From Phoenix dactylifera (taxonomy: Eukaryota > Streptophyta > Magnoliopsida > Arecales > Arecaceae): a stretch of DNA of 64,000 nucleotides. The stretch lies in contig NC_052399.1 of assembly GCF_009389715.1 (NCBI RefSeq), positions 20,949,045 through 21,013,044 of the forward strand, read 5' to 3'. The notes beneath the pieces are model-generated. The model was not told the DNA's origin, did not search any database, and saw only the letters and a program-made list of their open reading frames with translations. Both the position numbers and the translations under genes were made by a program. Below, in pieces: positions 34,500 to 44,613 of the stretch (positions are counted from its first letter, which is position 1; every line of letters starts with the position of its first letter).

Positions 34500-35262
34500 G
34501 TCGGAATCCAGACATCTACGACCCCTGCTGATTAGAATTTCTGTAAAAAGAGCCTCAAAACTCTGAAGCAGCAGCTTCGAAAAGTTGGTACAGTCTCGAT
34601 CTCTAGCCAACAAAAAGGAGGAATTCAGGAACCTGACTCATAACATTCCATTAATTCTGATTATAGTTCAAGATTCTAGTCCCTATCTCCTTCCGTTAGT
34701 AAACTTTTAATCCTCGTTTCGGTCTCCCTGGGGTTTTATGTTGGCAGATACCCTAGAAATGCATTATTATCTCCTTTAACTCCCATGTAATAAGACTGCA
34801 CAATCTTTTATTTTAATAGATTTGGTTGGTCGTCGCCACCCTTATATCAAAAGAATACATAGATAGATAGATATTAAACAAGTCGAAAATTCCGAGAGAA
34901 ATAAACAGACCATAATCTTTGCAAAAACTTACAAAAGTCGTGCAATAATAAACAAGTCTATCTTTGCTGCGATGCGACAGAAGAAGGAGAGAACAGAAAT
35001 ATTCTAAGCATATATGCAGCTTAACTACTGCTGAATCCAAAAACAAGACGATAAAGCAAGAACAGGAAGCGACGGAAGCATACGATTTAAAGAAAGGATG
35101 CAAGCAGCACTGAAACTGAAAACAACGCAGCATGTCCGGTGTTAACATAAGGTAGCGGAAGTTAAACATCAAGACACAAGATGACACAGCATCGCATCAT
35201 AAGGTATCATCGTAACTTAGAGCACCTTGTTCTCATTTGAGAACTCTCAATCTGAAAAACCT

Positions 35263-36566
35263 TTAGCGATGCCGCGCAGGCCTTAATGCCTGAATGTCTT
35301 GGAACTCCTTGAGTATCTCATTATCACTAGGCCTCTTTGATGCTTTCCGCAGACATCTTCTTGCCAAAGCAATTAGGCTCTGTAGCTCCTTTGGTTGATA
35401 AGGAGAAGGGCGCAATTTCTTTGAAAGAAGAAAATCAAGAGCTCTACTTTTATACTTCTTGCCATTGATTTTTACTGCTAGATCTTTGCCCTTCCTGGAG
35501 ATTGGTTTTCTTCCCAACAGCACCACTAGCATCAAAACACCAAATGAGTAGGTATCTATTCCTATGCTGGCACGACCTGCTAAGGGAAAAAAGGTCGAAA
35601 TTTGTAACTTGCATAATAGTTTAACAGCAGTTTCATAAGAGTTTTATATGTGTGAAAATAAATTAAGAATGCACGTCGACCTTTCTTTCTATAGGAAGGA
35701 TCTGTGTAACCAGGTGTCCCCATTGTTTCTGGGGCCTGGATAAAAGTATTTGGGGGCCTAGGTCCGTCGATTGTCGCTCCAAAATCAACCAATTTCGCAT
35801 TCATCTCCTTGAAGATATAAGAAATGATCATGTATATCCTCTAGAAAATATGCAAGCTAAGAGCTAGATAGCATACAAAGAGAGAAGTAAATAAACCTAC
35901 AGGATCGAGCACTATGTTGACAGCTTTTAGATCACGATAGATCAAATTCTTTTCATGAAGATACGTCATAGCTTTTGCTACGTCATGAAGTATATCGACT
36001 CTTTTGTCCCACTCGATCGGCACAACTTCCGGTCTTTCTAAAGCAGAATAAATATTCAGTCAGCTTGAACAGATAAATAAATGGGTAAGCTGCAAAAAGA
36101 TAGATTAATATATACCTTCAGTGCCAAAGATCCGCTCCTTCAAGTTTCCTCCGGGAACGTGTTCGAGAACCAAAGCTTTTTTCTCTTGTCCGTCGTGAGG
36201 CTTGTCATGAAAATAACCAATCAATCTGACGATATTTGGATGATTTAATTTCATGAGATGCTCTCTCTCAATCTGCAAACATCGTAATGGATTAGAGAAG
36301 AAAATTATGCTGACATAAATGTATGGATTGTTATATAGTTTATCTAGCTAGTTTAATTACCTCCCATAGGTGAAATGTTTTAAGCTCTCTGAAACTATAC
36401 TCCTTAACTGCAACTTGTTGGGCCGACAATCCACCTCTGAAACCATCAGGAATAAGTCCTGCCCACACCCTACCAGATCGCCCACTTCCTATCACTACGT
36501 TACCCGCTTGATCCAAAATATGTATAATTTCGGGTTCAGTGAACACTAGGACCGGATCCGGCTGCT
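35263..36566 (-). CDS. Receptor-like cytoplasmic kinase (Ser/Thr kinase), 5' end unresolved
   Basis: Exons on the minus strand: about 36,361-36,566, 36,116-36,272, 35,901-36,037, 35,681-35,807 and 35,263-35,576. All introns are GT-AG and the frame is intact throughout. Kinase features in order: glycine loop GSGRSGRVWAG, the VAVK lysine, MKLNHPNIVRLIGYF, hinge region LVLEHVPGGNLKERI, catalytic loop IYRDLKAVN (Tyr in place of the usual His of HRD; the Asp is kept), DFGA, an activation segment with GTPGYTDPSY, DTYSFGVLML, and a C-lobe ending LARRCLRKASKRPSDNEIL. It should be an active RD-type kinase. No transmembrane segment is seen in the exons found. The first exon begins at an acceptor with no ATG in frame, so an upstream exon is expected before about 37,065. 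The gene lies between the two duplication units. Confidence 0.85.
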
Positions 36567-37090
36567 CTGAATGTCATGAAAATATGTCGTTTAAATTATA
36601 TATAAAAAAAAAACGAAGAAAATTTTGCCGAGCTTATTTATTGGATGGCCATCGAGATATATTGGCAGTGGCGCATATCTCAATAAAAATTTCAAAGCAT
36701 CATCTCATCTCAAACGTGGTTATATGAGAAATGACGCTTCCAACGGCAAGTATATATATATAATTGTTTCACGTCGCTCCATGCATGAAATGATGGAGTA
36801 GCAACGATAATTAACTTGAGTAAAGGCAGCAAATTAATAACCGACCACTGGTTTCTCCTGCTTTCTGTTTCTTTGGATCAGCCAGCATCCCAGTGGATGA
36901 GCCAGCCCGTCCCTTCCCTTTGTCGGCCTGTAAGCGAAGAAGTAATTAATAATACATATAGAAGTCATCAAAGAAGAGGAGAGTTTTTTGTTTCTTCTTC
37001 TTCTTCTTCTAAGAAAACACTAATTTTTACCATCAGAACTTCTCCCTGCCTCTTCCCCTATGAATACTGCTTGCTCTCCTGAACTTCTCC

Positions 37091-37100
37091 TTTTATAGCG
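37091..37100 (-). promoter_or_regulatory. Candidate TATA box of the kinase gene
   Basis: CGCTATAAAA on the minus strand. A transcription start near 37,065 would fit a leader or first coding exon located between there and 36,600. Confidence 0.45.
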
Positions 37101-38892
37101 AAAATGGGCAGCATGACTCACTATTTCTCACCAACAGTCCTTGTCTTCTTTCTCCCTCCTGCAACCATTACTCTGAAAAAGAAGAAGAATATTCGCCCAC
37201 TACTCTGCAAACAAATCAGGGCAGACCTGCCAAGTTTGTTTTATTTTTTCTTTTCTTTTCCAGAAGCTTCATTTCATTTCGTTGCAATGTAATTATGGGG
37301 TCGTCGACGTCCTTTTCACCTGGATTTCAGGGCTGCAAAACCTGCAGGCCCCTGACAAACATCATCTTTTGGTGAATGAATGGCCGCGCCTGAATGCCAG
37401 CTTTGCTGCAAAATAAATTAAACAAGTTTTAATCTTTGCTGCATTTTGTATAATAACAACAAGTAGTTGTGATTTCCACCCCAAATATAGGAGAAGCGTG
37501 GAAATGCGAGATGTCTGCTCCCGGATTCCGAACTCCATTACATGGAATTCATAGCTTCTATTCGGGCATTTGCTCATTCGTGGTTTGACGCATCCAAGTA
37601 AAAGAAAAGAAAACCCAGCCCATTTATGAATCATTCTAATTCTCCCTAAGTGACCGGGAAGCAAGATATGTTCGGAAACAAAGTCATGGACTTCTTGTTC
37701 TATAAAATCAAGTACATGGAGATACAGTTCCCATGCACAGTATTCTGGTGTTGCTTACGACTCTTGCTTGCAGAATCCTTAAACAAGAAAGTTATTGCAC
37801 AAGTTAATTTGAGTGCTCGTGATCCCATCACAATAGGAGGAAAGGGAACATCAATGGTAAACAGGCAAACAGCTACTTGAGAGAGGATCTCACTCCTCCG
37901 TTTATCGACGTTAAATTGTATTGTTCGAACCAGGACATCAAAGGCAAACTTGAGAACCTTTTCGGGCTCTTAGTCCACTCTCTGCAAAACCGATGGTGTA
38001 GATTGGAAATTGTTCAGCGATGACAACATTAACGTTCAAACATTTTGTATTTGGCCAGCAAGCATGGCAAGGACAAGTCAACTTCTTGGACCGAGCCAAA
38101 GGAAGACCAATGGTGGAAGTCGTGAACAAATGTCAAGCCCATAACTAGCTAATTAGTTGAAAGAGAGAAAGGACTATTAAGATAAACTAGTACGTAAAAG
38201 CTCTTGTCATAATGCAAGTGATCTGAAAATATGAATAGGAAGAGAAATAACAGTGTAACTGTCATGACCCGAACCCAACACTTAAATTCGGCACACGACA
38301 CGCCCGCATAAGCCCTAGAGTAGTGCTCTAAAGACCATGCAAGGCTTAAGATGACAAAAAACTGATAACATCTCAATAAATCAATTAATCGAAATAGATA
38401 AAGTCAACATATCCAATTAATCAAACTGGTGCAGTTACAAAATCTTCAAATATTCATCGGTATCAAAAAAAGATAAACTAACTAGTTAATAACTCTGATA
38501 CTCGTACTCCATGCCAACCTATTTGGAACTATGCTTTCTGCAACTCTGAAAAAGAGAAAGAAGAAGAAGAAGAGGTTGCGAGCTTTACAACCCAGTAAGA
38601 ATATTCACACATCCACACCAACATAATAATAATAATATAAGTTTGAAAATTATAAGAAAACATTGTACACATCATAAAATTACAAACCGACTATTAATAA
38701 TACTCGAATAATCAATATACAGTATGTATATCAAATACCAATAGATATACAACTACATAAGGATAAAATATCATATGACATCTCATAAATCTTCAATAGT
38801 ATTTTTCAAGACTTTTTATTCCATTTTTTTTTAACTTGATCCGGATCAATTATCTTTCCAATTTTGAGCTAAATCCTGATCACGTTTTCAGC

Positions 38893-39125
38893 CTGTGATG
38901 AGGCAATCGATAGTACCACATTTTTAGCTTGTGATGGGGCAATCGATAGTATCACATTTTCGGTCTATAATAGGGCAGTCGATAGTATCACATTTTTAGC
39001 TTATGACGGGGCAATCGATAGTATCACATTTTTAGCATATGATGACAATCGATAGTATCACATTTCTAGTATGTAATAGGGCAATCGATAGTATCACATT
39101 TCCATCATATAATAGGACAATCGAT
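38893..39125 (-). repeat. 36-bp tandem array inside solo LTR 2
   Basis: About seven copies of a unit with TCACA-N9-TGTGA and GGGGCAATCGATAGTA. Two further diverged units lie near 39,218-39,290. Confidence 0.85.
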
Positions 39126-39860
39126 AGTAACAAGATAAGCCCAAAGTTCTTGTTCATTTAATTAAGTTCACATCCACACACCATTTTCTTTTTATTTTCG
39201 ACTTTAGACTAACCACGGTCGCGTTTCCAGCCCATGATGGAGCAATCGGTAATATCACGTTTCTAACATGTGACGAGACAATCGATATAACATGGTTAGT
39301 CTAGAACACCACATTCATTAGTCTGATCATGCAAGTGTAAGTTATGCTCATATAAGTATCCATCATACCATCAATCACATGTATACTTGATAAAAATATG
39401 ATTTAATATAGAAACCATCATAAAATTATTCTTGATTCTTACTTATCTTGATCATTAGCACATAATCACATTATACATATATAGGTGCAAAAATATTTAT
39501 ATCATGCAGTTTAGTGTATAAGAATTCTTATATCTTTGCTGGCAACCAAACAAATCAATTACCTGCCCACACCACGATCTGCAAACTGGGATCCGCAGAA
39601 CCCTGCTCAACGTCCTCTTGTCCAACAAATTATTTTCCTACAAAACCAAGTCAATATTAAAAATTATCTAGGATATTTGACAACCCAGAACCTTCTATTG
39701 ATCCTCTAAAGGGTTCACCATCACCTAGCAACCCAGGACTATCCAGTAGTCCTCACAAACAATGATCTCTCCGTATCAAGCTAGAGAAAGAAAACACCTA
39801 CAAGAAGAGAGAGAAATTAGAGAGAGAAAAAAACAAGGAGAGAGGAAGAGAGGAATGGGA

Positions 39861-39861
<1 letters not shown>

Positions 39862-39920
<59 letters not shown>
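39862..39920. repeat. (CT)n microsatellite within solo LTR 2
   Basis: About 59 bases of CT dinucleotide with one TT interruption. It lies in the same position as the shorter CTCTCTCTCT tracts of the other P1 LTRs (48,672 and 52,976), so it grew from an LTR motif. Confidence 0.85.
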
Positions 39921-39924
<4 letters not shown>

Positions 39925-40838
39925 TCCTTCTTCCCAGAGGAAAATGCTTGGCGACGGCGGTCGCTCATAGCCGACGCCCCTTGTGGTCGTTTCCCCCTAG
40001 CAGTCCTCTGGTTGGCCCAACGATGAACACTTTGAGTTCTTTCCCACGGCAAGCTTAGAGATCCAAGTCTCTAATGGAAGGATTTCCAAAGACGAAGCCA
40101 AAGGAGAGGGGAAGAGAATATTTTATAGATCGAGACTGACTCAAACTAGGTAAGGTTTGATCACTCTAGAGTCTAGACTCCTCCTTCCGGTGGACTCGGA
40201 GGGAGAGAGTCGGAATAGGGGAGGAAGAAGACTTTGATCGGAAGTCTCCCTCTCCTACCACACGGGCCGACCGGTGCTGTGGCCCAGAAGCCGACCCACG
40301 CCCAAAAATAATATGGGCTCTTACAGTAACACATCTCGAGCGCCATGCCTCATCTTTCAACAGCATTTAAAAATCTCAAATTCAGTGTTTGTTTAGCCAA
40401 TTTGATACGCCTAGCTTGGGAATGGTACGCAGTTGGACTTGCCAGCCACATGCATCCAACAGAGGTAAGGCAATAAGGAGGTGCACTGTGGAAACTATAG
40501 CAAAGTTTATCTGAGATAAGATCGAATTTTATATATGATACCAGGTAGAAAACATGCAACTATGGGTGTTACTACAAAGCCAATGCAATCTTCTTAAGCA
40601 TAGTCCAGCGATATAGACAAGAATATCGACAGACAACACTTTCACATCAAGCATATTTATGATCTGTGAAGGTATTGATGGTCGTGGCTTGCTTTCTGCA
40701 TTAACAATAAGAGGGGGAACACGTATTGATATTGGTGCACGAAAATGATACACCCAGAGAAGATGGGAATAGACAGAGATAAAAGAGGAAGCAAGAGGGT
40801 GCATGGAAATATAAGCAACATACTACGGACTTAAAGAT

Positions 40839-41325
40839 TTAGGGCTCGTTTGGTTCGCGGGAAAAGAAGGAGGGAAAGTGTGGTCAACGGGAAAGTAATG
40901 AAATGCCTCTTGTTTGGTTGGAGTTTTCAAAGGAGAGAGAAGGGAAAGTTGTATTCCCATGGGAATGTGATTCTCACATTTCATGGGAAAGTCTTTCCCA
41001 TGAGAAACATGGGAAAGTTACTTTCCCATGAGGCGGGAATCGCTCCATTTTTACTTTTTCCCAAAAAGTCCCTTCAGCATTAAAGAAGCATTAAAGAGGC
41101 ATTAAAAACCTAATTTTTATTAAGGGCATAATAGGAATTATATATAACTTTCCTAGGAAAGTGGATGGCCAACCAAACATAAGCATCTTGGAAATTTGTC
41201 ACTTTCCCATGGTCAACCAAACATGCCAAAAGTACTTTCCTAGGCATCCTCTTCCTAGAAATTTGTTTCCCAGGAATCATATTCCTAGGAAGAAAAATGC
41301 TTCCCGCGAACCAAACGAGCCCATA
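40839..41325. mobile_element. Tourist-like (PIF/Harbinger) MITE
   Basis: The element spans 40,842-41,322 (481 bp). Near-perfect terminal inverted repeats start GGGCTCGTTTGGTTCGCGGG and end with its complement. The flanks are TTA at the left (40,839-40,841) and ATA at the right, fitting the TWA target preference. Unit A has no insert at the matching site (about 33,548). It has no coding capacity, and the interior is rich in TTTCCCATGGGAA-type palindromes. Confidence 0.85.
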
Positions 41326-41364
41326 GAGATGATTGGAGAGTGACTGGGGATATTACAACCTAAC

Positions 41365-41561
41365 CCAGCATGGCCAATTCAGCCTGAGCTGCAAATTCTT
41401 AACCGTCCACTCAGCTCCTTGGGAGAACGGCCAGAATTTGCCATCCCGAGGTCCAAAAAACTTGGATCTTGCCTGATCTCCTTCGTTGAAAAGTGGGCCA
41501 GGTGTTGGATGACCAACACGATCCGCTACCACGAACGATTCGTTGGAATTGCCAGATCCAG
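41365..41561 (-). other. Exon-like conserved ORF, gene not recognised
   Basis: The minus strand is open with a plausible acceptor (ATGCTAG) near 41,562 and donor (TGG|GTTAGG) at 41,364. It encodes GNSNESFVVADRVGHPTPGP, then LFNEGDQARSKFFGPRDGKF, then WPFSQGAEWTVKNLQLRLN. The composition looks like genuine protein and the same segment is present, frameshifted, in unit A. No other exon was found nearby, so it is probably a fragment carried with the duplication. I cannot name the family. Confidence 0.35.
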
Positions 41562-41760
41562 CTAGCATTCCAATTAAAGCACTATGGATGAACCAAGTCA
41601 TCCACCAGCCTCCTCCTTTCTCGGTTAGAATGGTGTCTACGAATCCTGCAGCTCAGATCTCAGAAACAAACTTCCCACGTTGCAGAGAAACGAACAGCTT
41701 CAAATTCCACTCCATTTTCCTATTCGCCATCCTTTTTTCTTTTTTTACAGAATTTCTATC

Positions 41761-43473
41761 ATGAAGTGCTCCTTCACGAATAGCGGAGCAACGGAGAGTG
41801 GAGGGAGATGGAACTGCATGCAAAGAGACATAGCTGCGAGTATTTTCCAGCATCTGAACATCATGGAGTTGCTGCTGCTGGTCCCTCTGGTGTGCCGATC
41901 ATGGCGTGCCGCATCCCTCGACCCCCTCTGCTGGTCCACCCTCGACATGAGGCTCATCGCCGATTTAAAGGACTACTGGGAGTTTTCCGATCCCAACATT
42001 AATGGACGAGTACATATGCGAGTGTTCAAAGCGGCCGTCGACCGCTGTGGAGCAGCAGTCAGATGCTTCATCTTCTCCATATTTGTCCCGCCGACCGATG
42101 AGGAGTTGGAGTATATCTCTCAGAGGTTAGATTCTATCATAATTTTTTTGTCATGGAGTCTACTCACTCGATCGAGTGAGGTATTGAGGTGCGACCAGGA
42201 AATATATATTAGCAATCATGCTGTTAATTGTTATTTTTTATATTTGCACCTAGCTGTCCCAATATCAGCTCTGGTTACCCACAAGCATCCCTCAATCCAT
42301 CAGCAGTAGTGCTGAGGAATCAAACCAGCAGCCTGTGCTGTTGCCTCGGTCTCATATAATTCCACCATGACTTTTGTATGTGTGGGAAAAAATCCATTTT
42401 ACTGACCCAGCATAAGCCTTCGTTTAAGCTTCAACCTCGAGAGCTGGGTTGAATCTCCTCATTCACCGGTCGACACTCTCTAACGAGATGCATGCAGCTG
42501 CTATCCTTCCCAAAGATGTTATCCTTGCGCGCGGTAACTGAGATGGGGCAGTATCATCCGAACTAGCATTGGTGGTCTATATACGAAATCTGACCACACA
42601 AAAGAAAAGATGTTCTAGATCTCTTATTGCATGATCAATTTTTATAGTTTTGGCAATCACTTCTCAAAAAAGGTTTTCGACATTCATTAAAATATTCTTG
42701 GCAGATGTCGCAACCTCAAGCAGCTTGTCTTGCCCAACTGTGAGCTCCTCTCAGCTGACGGCTTCTGCAATGCCTTGAGCAATTGGAGTGAGCTCGAGGA
42801 TTTAGCTATGCACCCCAAAGACACATATCTATGCGGTTGGCCTCCGAATAGATCCCTCCCTCCGTTGTATTTCTCGAGGATTATGGAGGGCATCGGCATG
42901 CACTGCAAACGACTGATCAAGCTCAGACTTTTGAGTTGTATCAGTCTCTCCAACGCATCAGAAATAACAAAACACATCCCTTGGCTCAAGATTCTGGATC
43001 TCTCATTTGCGCCAATATCGGAGGCAGGCTTTGCACTTATTTTAGAGGGCTGCAAGCAATTGATTCACCTAAATATCGCTCACTTCCGCAGTGATACTGA
43101 ATATCGAGGCAGCGGTTGGTGTCCAGCTGCCGGTGAATTCAATCCGGAGCTCATCACCAGAGCAGCTCATGGCCTCAAGGAATTCATCCGGTGCCACCCA
43201 GATGAATGTGACACGTGCCAATCTATGTTCCCTGATCTGCACCTATTAGATGTCAGATATTTTTGGCTATTAGAAGGGCATCCAGTTTCGTTGGCAAAGG
43301 CCGCCTTTATGGATTTTTATCCAATCGATATTGGTTGGAGCTATCTGAATGCTCGGTTCATCCCCAAATATATATCGACCACTTTAATATGCAACCGAAG
43401 AAAAATTTTCTGGCATCGCGGAAGGGTGCGGCGGGTCTATGAAAAAACCTATGGACAGAGCTTGATTCTGTAA
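41761..43473 (+). CDS. F-box/LRR-repeat protein
   Basis: Two exons, 41,761-42,125 and 42,705-43,473, with a 579-bp GT-AG intron that splits an Arg codon. The product has 377 residues. The N-terminus carries an F-box at about residues 18-62 (MQRDIAASIFQHLNIMELLL, then VCRSWRAASLDPLCWSTLDM), the part that binds SKP1 in an SCF ubiquitin ligase. Leucine-rich repeats follow: CRNLKQLVLPNCELLSADGF, HCKRLIKLRLLSC, IPWLKILDLSFAPISEAGF and CKQLIHLNIAHF. The C-terminal part is less repetitive and contains CHPDECDTCQSMFPDLHLLD. The ATG is followed by an uninterrupted frame and the leader matches unit A. Substrate unknown. The truncated copy is at 34,094. Confidence 0.9.
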
Positions 43474-44107
43474 TGTGTCTTGCCTAGGACATGTTTTCCT
43501 GACAATTTTATTTCTTACTCTTTGATTTCACAAATCAAACAAGACAATAAACGAACCCTTCTCTGCTGATATCTAAATTTGTTATTTTATCGTTATTTGA
43601 CAAAATAATTTTTTATGGTCAAAATAAATTTAATTTTTAAGAAGAAAGAATAAAAACACAAAATAGTTGGAGTTAGGCCCATGCAACTACTCCTGCTTCC
43701 GCCCGCGGTATATGAAGGCCCCTGGAGGAATGCTAGAGTTAAATCTCGCCACCTCAAGTCGAAGCGCCGAGCGACCTCCAAACATCCTGACAACCATAAG
43801 GCTAAATAGATTAAATCTGTTGAAATCACTACTTATTCCAAAAGCTTAAGTTTTTAGGACAAGTTGTGATTTCAACATGGTATCAGAGCAAAAGTACTAA
43901 GTTCGAACCATGTCTCCGTACTATTTAACTCCATTATTAAAAATTTCACTTGGACTCACCCATTAAAAAAAAGTCCGACCCATATGTATCAGGACAAATG
44001 GTGATTTCAATAAAATCTTTGGCAACCACTTTCCACTAAGGTAATCATGAATAGCCATTATTGATTGTTTGGTTGATTTATTAGAATAATTGTGAAAAAG
44101 TGAAAAA

Positions 44108-44140
<33 letters not shown>

Positions 44141-44613
44141 CAGCATAATTGTGCACATCGGCTATGATGTGATTGCCTTGCAAGAATCAGAGTAGGAGGG
44201 TCCATCATTGGGTTAATGAAGTTGATGTGCTCGGCCTCATTACAAGCACAAAAGAATTTTGGAAACCAGAAAATACTGCTGTCTCCAGGATGCACTAAAA
44301 CAAAAGGAAATATGCATCAGCAGAAAAATCTCAAAGGGACGGCCGTTTACTCCCTTGACCGGACCCTGCAAATCGGAATCAAGTCATGCATGGCCTCTGC
44401 TGATTACTGTAAAAAGAGCCTCAAAACTCTGAAGCAGCAGCTTCAAAAGGATGGTACATTCTCTATAGCCAACAAAAAGGAGGATTTTAGGAGTGATATT
44501 AGTATCAGTAAACAAATCGTGAAAATGAACAGAATAAATATTTTGTAAGAGTATTTTAGTACCCATATTGTTGCTGTGCAGAGCTTGTATTTAAGGCTGT
44601 TAACGTGTTTCAA
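43474..44613. other. Downstream of the F-box gene: retrotransposon remnant and microsatellite
   Basis: 43,820-43,990 contains TGGTATCAGAGCAAAAGT (43,881 on), the primer-binding-site motif complementary to initiator tRNA-Met, beside a repeated GGTGATTTCAA/GTTGTGATTTCAAC block. This looks like a degenerate LTR end plus PBS. A (GA)n tract of about 30 bases lies at 44,109-44,139. No gene is seen, but 44,222-44,485 matches unit A. Confidence 0.5.

Larger units (their letters stand above)
30115..34980. repeat. Segmental duplication, unit A
   Basis: Matches unit B (37,620-45,180) in the same order and orientation through at least seven blocks: 30,115-30,310 with 37,620-37,805; 31,253-31,680 with 37,852-38,259; 31,676-31,999 with 40,326-40,800; 33,493-33,555 with 40,783-41,345; 33,555-34,217 with 41,340-41,883; 34,370-34,625 with 44,222-44,485; and 34,628-34,980 with 44,846-45,180. 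Unit A keeps the AG-peptide gene and has gained a LINE fragment, but the F-box gene is reduced to a stub. Confidence 0.88.
38255..40330 (-). mobile_element. Solo LTR (family P1), copy 2
   Basis: The LTR spans 38,260-40,325 (2,066 bp) with a 5-bp target duplication GTAAC (38,255-38,259 and 40,326-40,330). Read on the minus strand it starts TGTAAGAGCCCATATT and ends GGGTTCGGGTCATGACA. Unit A shows the unoccupied site (ACAGTGCAACACATCTC, about 31,674). The insertion therefore followed the segmental duplication, and LTR-LTR recombination followed the insertion. Confidence 0.92.

Noticed and set aside
38880-39130. CRISPR-like array of short regular repeats
   Set aside because: Units are contiguous with no unique spacers, lie inside an LTR and vary in copy number between LTRs. 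This is a minisatellite in a plant genome.
39762-40058. Open frame rich in Ser-Leu
   Set aside because: Generated by the (CT)n tract within a solo LTR.
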